A stretch of DNA of 64,000 nt from Mycobacterium interjectum (GCA_002102225.1 LQPB01000028.1:62001-126000), one strand, 5' to 3'. Numbered from the stretch's first letter, positions 28,041 to 39,838 are shown. The notes: generated by a model not told the origin, from the letters alone. A program made the numbers and translations.

Positions 28041-28831
28041 TCGCAACGCTCGCCGCCGACACCATCGTTCGCACCTCGACCGGCGAAGCCGTCACGTTCT
28101 GGGTGCTGGGTGCGCTGGCGCTGGTCGGGGCGCTCGGCGTGGTGCTGGCGGTCAACGCGGTCTACTCCGCGATGTTCTTGGCGATGACGATGATCATCCT
28201 GGCGGTGTTCTACATGATCCAGGATGCGGTGTTCTTGGGTGTCGTCCAGGTCGTGGTCTACACCGGCGCGGTGATGATGCTGTTCCTGTTCGTGCTGATG
28301 CTGATCGGCGTGGACTCCGCGGAATCACTGAAGGAGACGCTGCGCGGCCAGCGCGTCGCGGCGGTGCTGACGGGAAGCGGGTTCGGCGTCCTGTTGCTGG
28401 CAGGTATCGGCAGCGTGGCGACCGGTGGCTTCGTGGGGCTGACCACGGCCAACGCCAACGGCAACGTGGAAGGCCTGGCCGCGCTGATCTTTTCGCGCTA
28501 CCTGTGGGCGTTCGAGCTGACCAGCGCGTTGCTGATCACCGCGGCCGTCGGCGCCATGGTGCTGGCGCACCGCGAGCGTTTCGAACGCCGCAAGACGCAA
28601 CGCGAGATGTCCGAGGAGCGGTTCCGCCCCGGCGGGCGCGCCACCCCGCTGCCCAACCCGGGGGTCTACGCACGCCACAACGCGGTCGACGTGGCCGCGA
28701 TGCTGCCCGACGGCTCCTACTCGGAACTGTCGGTGTCCCCCATCCTGCGGATCCGGGGCGCGGACGGCACCGTGTTTGCCCCGACCGAGGACGCCCGGTC
28801 CGCCGAGGCCGTGAAGGGCGGCGCGTCGTGA
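28037..28831 (+). CDS. nuoJ: NADH-quinone oxidoreductase subunit J
   Basis: A 264-residue membrane subunit with five hydrophobic helices in the first 185 residues (for example [20 protein letters not shown] and [20 protein letters not shown]) and a hydrophilic C-terminal extension of about 80 residues typical of actinobacteria. It overlaps nuoI and nuoK by four bases each. It belongs to the proton-translocating arm. Confidence 0.94.
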   Translation: MIATLAADTIVRTSTGEAVTFWVLGALALVGALGVVLAVNAVYSAMFLAMTMIILAVFYMIQDAVFLGVVQVVVYTGAVMMLFLFVLMLIGVDSAESLKETLRGQRVAAVLTGSGFGVLLLAGIGSVATGGFVGLTTANANGNVEGLAALIFSRYLWAFELTSALLITAAVGAMVLAHRERFERRKTQREMSEERFRPGGRATPLPNPGVYARHNAVDVAAMLPDGSYSELSVSPILRIRGADGTVFAPTEDARSAEAVKGGAS

Positions 28832-29127
28832 ATCCGGCCAACTACCTGTACCTTTCGGCGCTGCTCTTCACCATCGGCGCCGCGGGCGTGCTGTTGCGCC
28901 GCAACGCCATCGTGATGTTCATGTGCGTCGAGCTGATGCTCAACGCCGTCAACTTGGCGTTCGTCACCTTCGCGCGGATGCACGGCCACCTCGACGGCCA
29001 GATGATCGCCTTCTTCACGATGGTGGTGGCCGCGTGCGAGGTCGTGGTCGGCCTGGCCATCATCATGACGATTTTCCGTGCCCGCAAATCCGCGTCGGTC
29101 GACGACGCGAACCTACTCAAAGGCTGA
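28828..29127 (+). CDS. nuoK: NADH-quinone oxidoreductase subunit K
   Basis: A 99-residue membrane subunit with three helices. The conserved glutamates for proton transfer are visible in [16 protein letters not shown] and [13 protein letters not shown]. The start is GTG overlapping nuoJ. Size and sequence are typical. Confidence 0.95.
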   Translation: MNPANYLYLSALLFTIGAAGVLLRRNAIVMFMCVELMLNAVNLAFVTFARMHGHLDGQMIAFFTMVVAACEVVVGLAIIMTIFRARKSASVDDANLLKG

Positions 29128-29138
29128 ACAACGCCACG

Positions 29139-31018
<1,880 letters not shown>

Positions 31019-31025
<7 letters not shown>

Positions 31026-32611
31026 ACTCGCACGTTCCGTGGCTGACCGTGCTGTGGCTGCTGCCGCTGGCCGGCTCGGTGCTGATCATCGTGCTGCCGC
31101 CCGGCCTGCGCCAGCTCGCCAAGTGGGCCGGCCTGGTCGTCGGCCTGCTGACACTGGCGGTGGCGATCGTCGTGACGCTCGGCTTCAAGACCGGCGGCCC
31201 CACCTACCAATTCGTCGAATCCCACAAGTGGATCCCGGCTTTCGGCGCGGGTTACTCGCTGGGCGTGGACGGCATCGCCGTGGTGCTGGTGCTGCTGACC
31301 GCGGTGTTGATTCCGCTGCTGCAGGTGGCCGGCTGGAACGACGGCGGGCAGCGCACCCAGGAAAATACCCGGAGCGTGCACGCTTACGTCGCGCTGACGC
31401 TGGCCATCGAGTCGATGGTGCTGGTCTCGGTCGTCGCGCTGGACGTGCTGCTGTTCTACGTGTTCTTCGAGGCCATGCTGGTGCCGATGTACTTCCTGAT
31501 CGGCGGCTTCGGCGGCGGTCCGGGCAGGTCGCGCGCGGCGGTGAAGTTCTTGCTGTACAACCTGTTCGGCGGCCTGATCATGCTGGCGGCCGTCATCGGG
31601 CTCTACGTGGTGACCGCGCAGCACGGCTCGGGGACGTTCGACTTCCGCGACATTGTCGCCGGCGTCGCGTCGGGCCGCTACGGCGCCGACCCAGCGGTGT
31701 TCAAGGCGCTGTTCCTCGGCTTCATGTTCGCCTTCGCAATCAAGGCGCCGCTGTGGCCGTTCCACCGCTGGCTGCCCGACGCCGCCGTCGAGGCCACGCC
31801 GGCGACCGCGGTGCTGATGATGGCGGTGATGGACAAGGTCGGCACCTTCGGCATGCTGCGCTACTGCCTGCAGCTGTTCCCGAGCGCCTCAACGTATTTC
31901 CGGCCGCTGATCATCGTGCTGGCCGTGATCGGGGTCATCTACGGCGCGGTCGTGGCGATCGGCCAGGCCGACATGATGCGCCTGATCGCCTACACCTCCA
32001 TCTCCCACTTCGGGTTCATCATCCTGGGCATCTTCGTGATGACCTCGCAGGGACAGAGCGGGTCGACGCTGTACATGCTCAACCACGGCCTGTCCACCGC
32101 GGCGGTGTTCCTGATCGCGGGCTTCCTGATATCCCGGCACGGCAGCCGGGCGATCGCCGACTACGGCGGCGTGCAGAAGGTCGCACCCATCCTGGCGGGC
32201 ACGTTCCTGGTGTCGGCCATGGCCACCCTGTCGCTGCCCGGCCTGGCGCCGTTCATCAGCGAATTCCTGGTCCTGCTGGGCACTTTCAACCGGTACTGGC
32301 TGGCGGCGGCGTTCGGCGTCACCGCGCTGGTCCTCTCGGCGATCTACATGCTGTGGCTCTACCAGCGGGTGATGACCGGACCGGTGGCCGCCGGCAACGA
32401 ACGCATCGGCGACCTCAAGGCGCGCGAGCTGATCGTGGTGGCCCCGCTGATCGCGTTGTTGCTCGTGCTCGGCGTCTACCCCAAGCCGGTGCTGGACCTG
32501 ATCAATCCCGCCGTCGAGAACACGATGACCACCATCGGCCAGCATGACCCCGCACCGAGCGTGCCACCGGGTACTGGCGTGCCCCGGACAGCCGAAGGAC
32601 CGCACCGATGA
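31019..32611 (+). CDS. nuoM: NADH-quinone oxidoreductase subunit M
   Basis: A 530-residue antiporter-like proton-pumping subunit with about fourteen helices. [20 protein letters not shown] has the conserved glutamate, and [36 protein letters not shown] the central signature. The ATG at 31019 is chosen; a GTG three bases later is equally possible. It overlaps nuoN by four bases. Confidence 0.95.
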
Positions 32612-34188
32612 CCCTTCCCACCCCCAGCGTCGAGTACTTCCTGCTCTGCCCGATGCTCATCGTCTTCGGCGTCGCCATCGCCGGGGTGCTCGTGGAAGCG
32701 TTTGCGCCCAGGCGGATTCGCTACGCCACCCAGGTGACACTGACCCTCGCCGGCCTGATCGCGGCGTTCATCGCGGACGTGGAGGTCGCCGAGTCGATCC
32801 CGGCGGCGGGTCGCGCCGCGGTGCTGGGCGCGGTGGCCATCGACCGGCCGACGCTGTACCTGCAGGGCACCGTCCTGCTGGTCGCCGTCCTGGCGGTGAT
32901 CTTCATCGCCGAACGGACGCAGGCCAGGGCCGATGCCAAGGTGGCTGTCGCCGCCGGTTCGGCCGGGTTGGATTCCTTTACGCCGCAGGCGTCCGCGGTT
33001 CCCGGCAGCGACGCCGAGCGGGAGGCGGAGCGGGCCGGCGCGGCGCAGACCGAGCTCTTCCCGCTGCTGCTGCTGTCCGTCGGCGGCATGATGGTGTTCC
33101 CCGCGTCCAACGACCTGCTGACGATGTTCGTCGCGCTGGAGGTGCTGTCGCTGCCCCTGTACCTGATGTGCGGGCTGGCCCGTCATCGCCGCCTGCTGTC
33201 CCAGGAAGCGGCGATGAAGTATTTCCTGCTGGGCGCGTTCTCCTCGGCGTTCTTCCTCTACGGCGTGGCGCTGCTGTACGGCGCGACCGGCACGCTGCTG
33301 CTGTCCGGCATCCGGGATGCCCTTGCCGCGCATGGCGACAGCTCGATGGCGTTGATCGGCGTCGCGCTGTTGTCGGTCGGGCTGCTCTTCAAGGTCGGTG
33401 CGGTGCCGTTCCATTCCTGGATTCCCGACGTCTACCAGGGCGCACCGACCCCGATCACCGGGTTCATGGCGGCGGCCACCAAGGTGGCGGCCTTCGGCGC
33501 GCTGCTGCGGGTGGTCTACGTGGCGCTGCCCCCGCTGCACGATCAATGGCGTCCGGTGCTGTGGACGATTTCGATCCTGACGATGGCGGTGGGCACCATC
33601 ACGGCCGTCAACCAGACCGACGTCAAGCGGATGCTGGCCTACTCGTCGGTGGCACACGTGGGGTTCATCCTCACCGGCGTCATCGCCGACAACGCGGCGG
33701 GCCTGTCGGCCACGTTGTTCTATCTGGTCGCCTACAGCTTCAGCACGGTGGGCGCGTTCGCCATCGTGGGCCTGATCCGCAACGCCGACGGCGTCGAGGA
33801 CGCCACGTTGGCGCACTGGGCCGGGCTCGGGCAGCGCTCCCCCATTGTGGGCGTGATGTTCTCGATGTTCCTGCTGGCCTTTGCCGGCATCCCGCTGACG
33901 AGCGGCTTCGTCAGCAAGCTCGCGGTGTTCAAGGCCGCCGCCCAGGGCGGCGCGGTGCCGCTGGTCATCGTCGGCGTGGTCGCCAGCGGCGTCGCCGCGT
34001 ACTTCTACGTGCGGGTCATCGTCTCGATGTTCTTCACCGAGGCGACAGACGACACCCCACACGTGGTGGCGCCCGGCATCCTGAGCAAGGCCGCGATCGC
34101 CGTATGCGCCTTGGTGACAGTGCTTCTGGGCATCTTCCCGCAGCCGCTGCTCGACCTGGCCGATCAGGCTGCCCAGCTGCTGCACTGA
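32608..34188 (+). CDS. nuoN: NADH-quinone oxidoreductase subunit N
   Basis: A 526-residue antiporter-like subunit and the last gene of the operon. FVALEVLSLPLYLMCGL contains the conserved glutamate, and KVGAVPFHSWIPDVYQGAPTPITGFMAAATKVA the central signature. A hydrophilic loop (about residues 105-150) with acidic residues separates early helices, as in other mycobacteria. No terminator-like hairpin was found in the 16 bp before the next, convergent gene. Confidence 0.95.
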   Translation: MTLPTPSVEYFLLCPMLIVFGVAIAGVLVEAFAPRRIRYATQVTLTLAGLIAAFIADVEVAESIPAAGRAAVLGAVAIDRPTLYLQGTVLLVAVLAVIFIAERTQARADAKVAVAAGSAGLDSFTPQASAVPGSDAEREAERAGAAQTELFPLLLLSVGGMMVFPASNDLLTMFVALEVLSLPLYLMCGLARHRRLLSQEAAMKYFLLGAFSSAFFLYGVALLYGATGTLLLSGIRDALAAHGDSSMALIGVALLSVGLLFKVGAVPFHSWIPDVYQGAPTPITGFMAAATKVAAFGALLRVVYVALPPLHDQWRPVLWTISILTMAVGTITAVNQTDVKRMLAYSSVAHVGFILTGVIADNAAGLSATLFYLVAYSFSTVGAFAIVGLIRNADGVEDATLAHWAGLGQRSPIVGVMFSMFLLAFAGIPLTSGFVSKLAVFKAAAQGGAVPLVIVGVVASGVAAYFYVRVIVSMFFTEATDDTPHVVAPGILSKAAIAVCALVTVLLGIFPQPLLDLADQAAQLLH

Positions 34189-34204
34189 ATCACCAGCGCG
34201 GCGC

Positions 34205-34651
34205 TCAGCTCACGAACGGGCGTGTCGCCAGGACGTAGATCGCCAGCACCCCCAGCGGCGCGGCCAGCGGCAACCACGGCAGCTCGAGCGGGAACGCGGC
34301 CGCGACCAGCCCGGCACACGTAAAGCCAACGGCGGCAACCACCGTCGGCCAACTCGACATCACGGCACCCGGCGTCGCCGCCGCATGGCGGCAGACCAGG
34401 TAGGCGGCGGCGCTCAGGCCGGACCAGGCGGCGAAGACGAGCGACGGATCCGACGCCACGATGGTTGCCACCGACAGCAACACGGCGATCGTCGCCGCCG
34501 GGCGCACGGCCACTCCGGCGCCCACCGCCGCCAGGGCCCCCGTCGCCGCGACGAGGGCCGGTCCGTGGGTGCCGACGCCGGCCAGCCCGACCATGAGCAC
34601 GCCGAAAACGGTCGAGATGGCGAGTGCGGCCGAACGCGGGATCGACGTCAT
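34205..34651 (-). CDS. Integral membrane protein (Rv3162c-like)
   Basis: A 148-residue, very hydrophobic protein with about five membrane helices and no soluble domain. It is the last gene of a five-gene minus-strand cluster and lies seven bases after the DUF58 gene. The position corresponds to Rv3162c of H37Rv. No functional motif is visible; the cluster suggests a role with the MoxR-DUF58 system at the membrane. Confidence 0.82.
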   Translation of the reverse strand: MTSIPRSAALAISTVFGVLMVGLAGVGTHGPALVAATGALAAVGAGVAVRPAATIAVLLSVATIVASDPSLVFAAWSGLSAAAYLVCRHAAATPGAVMSSWPTVVAAVGFTCAGLVAAAFPLELPWLPLAAPLGVLAIYVLATRPFVS

Positions 34652-34658
34652 GCCACCG

Positions 34659-35933
34659 CTATCCCCTCAGCCGTCCCCGCACGCGATGCCGGCGGTCCGG
34701 CAGCACGCCCATCGACTGATCCAGTGTGCTGTCCCCCCGCCAGCCCACGATGTCCACGCCGACGGTCGCCATGTCCCGGTACATCGCGGAGCGCTGCAGC
34801 GCCCACATCCGGTCGATCAGCGGGTCCTGCTGGGCTTCGAAGGGTGAGCTGTCGAGGATGTCGACGGCGATCACGACGTGGCCGCGCTTACGCAGGTCGA
34901 TCAACGCCAGCGCGAATTCCGTGTCGAGCAGCGTGGAGAACGCGATCACGATGGCGCCCACCGGAACGGCCGCGCGCGGCGCCAATGTGCCCGTGGTGTT
35001 TTCGAACTGATCACCGGCGGCCAGCACGGTGTCGAGCACGCGGTAGAACTGGCGCTGTCCGATGTCGGCACCGAGCCACCGCGGGCGGTTGCCGCCGAGC
35101 GCGACGATGCCGGCGCGGTCACCGTGCCGCAACGCCGTCTGCACCACCTGCGCCGCGCCGCGCACGACCCGTTCGGTGGCCTCGGTCGCCGGACCCGCCG
35201 GCTGCCGATACGTGTCGATCAGCACCACCACGTCCGCGGCGCGGTCGGTCAAGCGCTGCGTCACGTGTAACTGGCCCCGGCGCGCGCTCACCGGCCAGTT
35301 CACCGCCCGCAGCTGGTCGCCGGGCACGTAGGGGCGAATGTCCGCGTACTCGACGCCCGGCCCGACGTGCCGGGTGAGGTGGGCGCCCAGGCGGTCGAGC
35401 AACTCCGTCTGCGGGATCGGCGTCGACTGCGGCGGCGTCAGGGGGAACACCAGGATATCGGCGGCGTCGACGGTGGCCGTCCCCGTCAGCAGCCCGCCGC
35501 GCGCGACCACCTCGATGCGGGCCCGCACCGGATAGCGGCCCCAGCGTTGTGCGGTCGCCGCAACCGTTTTCGCGTGGCGGGCATCGGGCTCGAGCGCCTC
35601 GATCTCCATGCCGGCCACCGGTGACACCGTGAGGTCGACCGCTTCCCCGGCAGCCCCGCGTTCCCCGTTTTCCTGGGTCACCCAGACCTTGAGCCGCGCC
35701 CGCTCGTGTTCGAAGCATCGCTGCGAATCGGGCTCCCCGTGCACCCGGATCTTCGGCGCCGGGCGTTGCCAGCTGATCGAACACAGCACGCCGAGCAGCG
35801 GAGCCGCGAAGGCGATCAGCTGCCAGCGCGCCCCGATCACGGCGGCGGCCAGCCCGACCCCGGCGCACGTCGCGATCGCCCGGGCCAACGGCGATGCGCG
35901 CCAGACGAACTCGACTTCGCGGCTTTGGATCAC
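34659..35933 (-). CDS. DUF58 protein (Rv3163c-like)
   Basis: A 424-residue protein with two membrane helices near the N-terminus (about residues 15-55), a beta-rich region, and the DUF58 signature YVPGDQLRAVNWPVSARRGQLHV near residue 240, followed by a von Willebrand A-like fold (VVVLIDTYRQ). The GTG at 35933 is chosen because it gives a length close to Rv3163c; in-frame ORF extends further upstream into moxR. DUF58 proteins pair with MoxR ATPases as in this cluster. Client proteins are unknown. Confidence 0.85.
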   Translation of the reverse strand: MIQSREVEFVWRASPLARAIATCAGVGLAAAVIGARWQLIAFAAPLLGVLCSISWQRPAPKIRVHGEPDSQRCFEHERARLKVWVTQENGERGAAGEAVDLTVSPVAGMEIEALEPDARHAKTVAATAQRWGRYPVRARIEVVARGGLLTGTATVDAADILVFPLTPPQSTPIPQTELLDRLGAHLTRHVGPGVEYADIRPYVPGDQLRAVNWPVSARRGQLHVTQRLTDRAADVVVLIDTYRQPAGPATEATERVVRGAAQVVQTALRHGDRAGIVALGGNRPRWLGADIGQRQFYRVLDTVLAAGDQFENTTGTLAPRAAVPVGAIVIAFSTLLDTEFALALIDLRKRGHVVIAVDILDSSPFEAQQDPLIDRMWALQRSAMYRDMATVGVDIVGWRGDSTLDQSMGVLPDRRHRVRGRLRG

Positions 35934-35940
35934 GCCGGTC

Positions 35941-36918
35941 TCATCCGCTGCCCCCGTGTCCCCCACTGGTTCTAGGCACCGGCAGGCGGCGCAGCAATTC
36001 CCCGACCACGTCGGCGCCCTGGATCTTGCGCACCCACATCTCCGGGCGCAAGGTGATCCGGTGCGCCACCGCCGCAACGGCGAGTGCCTTGACATCCTCG
36101 GGGATCACGTAGTCGCGACCGAGCAACAGCGCGCGGGCGCGGGCGAGCTGGACCAGGTCGAGTTCCGCCCGGGGGCTGGCGCCCACCGCGACCTGTGGGT
36201 GGTGCCGGGTCGCGGTGGCCAGCGACACCACATAGTGCAGGACGTCCTCGTGCACGGTCACCTGCTCGACCGACTCGCGCATCGCCAGCAGGTCGTTGGC
36301 GTCCACCACCTGACCGACCGTGGGCTCGGCCGAACCCCGTTCGAGGCGGCGGCGCAGCATCGAGGTCTCGTCGCGCTCGGAGAGGTAGCGAAGTTCCAAC
36401 CGGATGGCGAACCGGTCCAGCTGCGCCTCGGGCAGCGGATACGTGCCCTCGTACTCGATCGGGTTGTCGGTCGCCAAGACGATGAACGGCGTTGGCAGCT
36501 TGTGGGTTTCGCCGTCGATGCTCACCTGGCCCTCGGCCATCGCCTCCAGCAGCGCCGCCTGCGTCTTCGGCGGCGTGCGGTTGATCTCGTCGGCGAGCAA
36601 CAGGTTGGTGAAGATGGGGCCGGCCCGGAAGGCGAAATGGCCGGACTGCATGTCGTAGATCGTCGAGCCGAGCAGGTCCGCGGGCAGCAGGTCCGGCGTG
36701 AACTGCACCCGGGTGAATCGCAGCCCCAGCGCGGCCGCGAAGGATCGGGCGATCAGCGTCTTGCCGAGGCCTGGCAGGTCTTCGATGAGCACGTGGCCGC
36801 GCGCGAGGACGGCGATCAGGATCAGCGTCAGGGCCGAGCGTTTCCCCACCACCACGCGTTCGATTTCGTCGAGCACCGCTTCGCACTGTGCGGTGGTTGT
36901 CGCGGCCGGCAGCGTCAT
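35941..36918 (-). CDS. moxR3: MoxR-type AAA ATPase (Rv3164c-like)
   Basis: A 325-residue AAA+ ATPase. Walker A is EDLPGLGKTLIARS near residue 50, Walker B is LLLADEINRTPPKTQAALLEAM near residue 110, and the sensor region is FIVLATDNPIEYEGTYPLPEAQLDRF. MoxR proteins act as chaperones that insert metals or assemble complexes, usually with DUF58/VWA partners. It overlaps the next upstream gene by four bases. The symbol moxR3 follows H37Rv. Confidence 0.9.
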   Translation of the reverse strand: MTLPAATTTAQCEAVLDEIERVVVGKRSALTLILIAVLARGHVLIEDLPGLGKTLIARSFAAALGLRFTRVQFTPDLLPADLLGSTIYDMQSGHFAFRAGPIFTNLLLADEINRTPPKTQAALLEAMAEGQVSIDGETHKLPTPFIVLATDNPIEYEGTYPLPEAQLDRFAIRLELRYLSERDETSMLRRRLERGSAEPTVGQVVDANDLLAMRESVEQVTVHEDVLHYVVSLATATRHHPQVAVGASPRAELDLVQLARARALLLGRDYVIPEDVKALAVAAVAHRITLRPEMWVRKIQGADVVGELLRRLPVPRTSGGHGGSG

Positions 36919-37397
36919 ATTTGCTCCAACTTTCGCAGAATCTCTTCCAGCGCCGCGCGGCCCGGGCCCGGATGGTGATCACCGGTGCGCGTGACGTTGT
37001 TGGGATTGACCCATTCCCACAGTTCGGCGCCGAACAACATCCGGCCGGTCGCGTGATACGCCATGGCGTCCTTGGATTGCTTTTGGCCCGTTGTCATTTC
37101 GTACCGCCGCGCGAGCATGGGACGCAGGTGGCGGTCCCAGTCGGCGCGCGTGGAGTCCGACCACCGGATCGTCGTCTCGGTGGTGGCCAGCCAGCGGCGC
37201 AGCGAGTCCCCGAGGTCGTCGTAGTCCGACTCCGCCGCCGGTTCGTTGCCGCGCCCCAGGTAACGGCGGACGTTGAGCAGCACCAGGGCCAGGGCGATGC
37301 CCGCGGCCGCCAGCAGGAACCGTCGACCGTGCAGTATCAACGCCAACAGCTCTATCCCCACCACCAGGCAAACACCCAGGGCCAGCAGTTTTTTCAT
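36915..37397 (-). CDS. DUF4350-like membrane protein (Rv3165c-like)
   Basis: A 160-residue protein with two N-terminal membrane helices (about residues 3-42) and a soluble C-terminal part rich in basic and aromatic residues. It overlaps genes on both sides by four bases and corresponds to Rv3165c. The family label is tentative. It probably works with the MoxR/DUF58 proteins at the membrane. Confidence 0.78.
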   Translation of the reverse strand: MKKLLALGVCLVVGIELLALILHGRRFLLAAAGIALALVLLNVRRYLGRGNEPAAESDYDDLGDSLRRWLATTETTIRWSDSTRADWDRHLRPMLARRYEMTTGQKQSKDAMAYHATGRMLFGAELWEWVNPNNVTRTGDHHPGPGRAALEEILRKLEQI

Positions 37398-38356
37398 ACC
37401 GGGCTCCGCAATTCCGCGAGGACCAGGCGCAGGACGTTTACCGCCATCTCACGGTGTTCCTCGTTCATCACGTGCGGGGAAAAACGCGCCTCTTCGAACA
37501 GATTCACCAACCGCTCCGCGTTATCGGCCCGCAGCGCGTGGTGTTCGACGGCTCGGACGAGGACCTCGGTCGGCGTGTCGAAGTCCTGCGGGGCGGCGCC
37601 CGGCACGTTGGCCAGCTCCCGCTCCATAGCGGCATAGCAGGCGATGATCGCCTGGCGAGGTTCCCGGCTGAGGTCGCCGATCTCGGCCAGCCCGACCTCG
37701 GCCGCGCGGGCCAGCGATTCCGCGCGCGGCGCGGGCGCCGCAACTTCGACCTGATCGTCGGCGCGCACGGCCGGCGTTGCCGCGCGCCAGCGCCGTCGCG
37801 CCATGATCACCGAACCGGCGACGATCACCAGCATCATCGGGATCGCCCCGGCGAGCAAAACCCCGAACATGTCCCCGGAGTCGTTCGGCCGGTGTTGCTG
37901 TTGGCTTGGCGGGGGGCCGCCGGGGCGCCCCGACGGCGGCGCGGCCGGGGCGGGGCCGGGTACGGAGGGGTCGACGCGGTGCGGAACCAGATAGTGGACC
38001 AGCAGCGTCGCGATCAGCAGCCACGCCGCGATCAGCGCGAGCCCGATCAGTATCACCCGCCAGCTCGGGCGGCCCTTGCCGGTGCCGAGCATGTCGGACA
38101 GGTCTTCCTGCTTGGGTGCCGCCGCACGCGGGTCGCGCAACCGCGCGATGACGGCAATCGCCAGCAGCGCGAGAGTGGCACTGAGGGCCACGATGACGAA
38201 CAGCAGTGCCGCCCGGCCGCCGCCCGGCTCCGTGCGCACCGCATGGCCCTGGGCCGGGAGGTATCCGCGCAGGGCCGCGGCGGCCAGGATCATCAGGACG
38301 ATCAGCGCGACGACGCGCCCCGTCGGCTTGTCAAAACCGGGCTTGATTACGGGCAT
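37394..38356 (-). CDS. Membrane protein with C-terminal DUF4129-like domain (Rv3166c-like)
   Basis: A 320-residue protein with four hydrophobic helices (about residues 14-30, 48-68, 97-120, 160-182) and a soluble C-terminal domain (about 215-320) of the DUF4129 type, with REPRQAIIACYAAMERELANV. Proline- and glycine-rich linkers lie between helices three and four. The ATG at 38356 is preferred over 38410 because the length then matches Rv3166c. It is the first gene of the cluster; its promoter would lie in 38357-38523. Confidence 0.8.
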   Translation of the reverse strand: MPVIKPGFDKPTGRVVALIVLMILAAAALRGYLPAQGHAVRTEPGGGRAALLFVIVALSATLALLAIAVIARLRDPRAAAPKQEDLSDMLGTGKGRPSWRVILIGLALIAAWLLIATLLVHYLVPHRVDPSVPGPAPAAPPSGRPGGPPPSQQQHRPNDSGDMFGVLLAGAIPMMLVIVAGSVIMARRRWRAATPAVRADDQVEVAAPAPRAESLARAAEVGLAEIGDLSREPRQAIIACYAAMERELANVPGAAPQDFDTPTEVLVRAVEHHALRADNAERLVNLFEEARFSPHVMNEEHREMAVNVLRLVLAELRSPV

Positions 38357-38523
38357 GGGCACACCACTCGACCGGTTGCCTGCCGCCGTTGCGGCACTGG
38401 CTTTCCTCATACTTGCACACGCCGTTAGGCCGGCTTATCCACAGTTGGGGTTTTAGCCACAGGCCGCGGGCGGCGTGGTTTCCGCCGTGGGCTTTTGACG
38501 GGGCTCGTTTTAGGCCTGGCGGC

Positions 38524-38938
38524 ATGGGTTCGTGCGTGGGTGCCGAGGAGGCGCGGGAGCGCATCGAGGCGGCGCGGGATGACATCGATGCCGCGCACGA
38601 CGTGCTGCGCGAGACCAGCTCGCAGGTGGTGGGCAACGAGGTCCGCGTCGAGGTGGCCGAGCGGTTGGAGACCCGGGAGCGGGTCAACCAGGGTTTGATG
38701 TATCGGTTCTTCGGTGAGATCGCCGAACCCCAGGATGGCGCCGCGTGCGTGCCGACTCCCTCAAGTCCGACGGCCTGTTCACCGACGAGGGCCGGGCGCG
38801 CCGCTGGCCGCGGCTGGGCCCGCAGGGGCCCGGCATGTCGCGGTTCTCGGGCCTGCTGGATCCCGAGGCCCGTGCCTACTTCGAGGCGATCGAGGCCGCC
38901 GTGCGACCCGGCCGCCACCAACCCGAGCGCGCCGGGAT
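38524..38938 (+). pseudogene. DUF222 (13E12 repeat family) relic
   Basis: Fragments in two frames resemble the N-terminal part of a 13E12/DUF222 protein. Frame one (38524 to about 38748) reads as charged helices with GAEEARERIEAARDDID and VEVAERLETRERV. The next frame (about 38745-38938) reads DEGRARRWPRLGPQGPGM and LLDPEARAYFEAIEAAV, matching the PDG-R-R...GLLDPEARAxxEA block of that family. The middle of the domain and the C-terminal HNH nuclease part are missing. These proteins are dispersed in mycobacterial genomes and may be mobile. The relic is bordered by low-GC DNA. Confidence 0.55.
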
Positions 38939-38989
38939 AGGGCTGTCGATTTGTTCCGGTAAACAATTCGGCGCCGCTCCAATCAGCGC

Positions 38990-39838
38990 ATGATAGCCGG
39001 TATGAAGGTGACAGAGAGACTGTCTGGCTGGTATCAGGGCTGGAATCGGGCGAAGTATCTGAGCCGCTTTGAACGCTGGCTCAACAGGTCGCTTTGGGCA
39101 TTGCTGGCAATCGCATTGGTATATGCAGTGCTTCAGCATGTAGTCCTGGCCAATGTTTCTGAGGTTTTTCGCGGAGGCGCACGCCTAGGCGTGCTGTGTT
39201 ATGACATTGCCATCGCCTATACCGGAGCGTTCATGTTCTATCTGCTTAACGTCAGGCTCCCGCTCCGACGCGATCGCCGGAACATCTATCGCCACATCGG
39301 ACCTCTCGCACGTGTGGTCGCCCAGGCAACTGGCCTAATGCAAATGCTCAACAAGGCAGCAGGTTTCGACGCAGACCGTGAATGTACGCTGGCGAATGTC
39401 AAGGAGGTGTGTGCAAAGATCACGCCACAGACGCCTGCCGATTCATTGCTGCTGGCGAACGTCAATCCGCACGGCCCTACCGTGATGGACGCCATCTACT
39501 CTCACTCCACCCGCGCACGGCAATTGAACCGCGAACTGCTCGACCTATCAACATATCTCGCGTCTGACCTCATCCACCTGATCGCTCTAATCGAGGAACA
39601 CGGAGGATTGGACGAATTCGAGCTGATATATGCCGCGTATCAGCGCGGCCACCTTAACAAGTCGGACAACCTATCTGGGATTGCGCCGGTACTCTTCAAC
39701 TATCTTCAGATAGTCGACCGTGTTGCCCAGTATCGTAAGGGTCTTCGCTTAACGTTTTATAGGAAGCCCACATATCTCTTAGCGAGTGCTGACGATGAGA
39801 GCGACGCCATTCCTCTGAAGGACGAGCTGAACGGTTGA
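38990..39838 (+). CDS. Two-helix membrane protein of unknown function, atypical base composition
   Basis: A 282-residue protein that I do not recognise. Two membrane helices are visible near the N-terminus (about residues 34-54, LWALLAIALVYAVLQHVVLA, and 70-88, YDIAIAYTGAFMFYLLNVR), followed by a soluble, mostly helical part of about 190 residues without cysteine-rich or nuclease motifs. Base composition stands out: G+C is about 50-53% in two 60-base lines I counted, far below the flanking genes, and codon use is mixed. No strong ribosome site precedes the ATG; 39002 is an alternative start. The gene follows a DUF222 relic and was probably acquired horizontally. A defence or phage-related membrane effector is possible but unsupported. 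Confidence 0.7.
   Translation: MIAGMKVTERLSGWYQGWNRAKYLSRFERWLNRSLWALLAIALVYAVLQHVVLANVSEVFRGGARLGVLCYDIAIAYTGAFMFYLLNVRLPLRRDRRNIYRHIGPLARVVAQATGLMQMLNKAAGFDADRECTLANVKEVCAKITPQTPADSLLLANVNPHGPTVMDAIYSHSTRARQLNRELLDLSTYLASDLIHLIALIEEHGGLDEFELIYAAYQRGHLNKSDNLSGIAPVLFNYLQIVDRVAQYRKGLRLTFYRKPTYLLASADDESDAIPLKDELNG

Noticed and set aside
32476..34185. 569-codon minus-strand open frame opposite nuoN
   Set aside because: It is a shadow frame opposite a clearly conserved complex I subunit.
38990..39838. Intact mobile element around the low-GC gene
   Set aside because: I found no transposase, integrase, terminal inverted repeats or tRNA end, so only horizontal origin is suggested.
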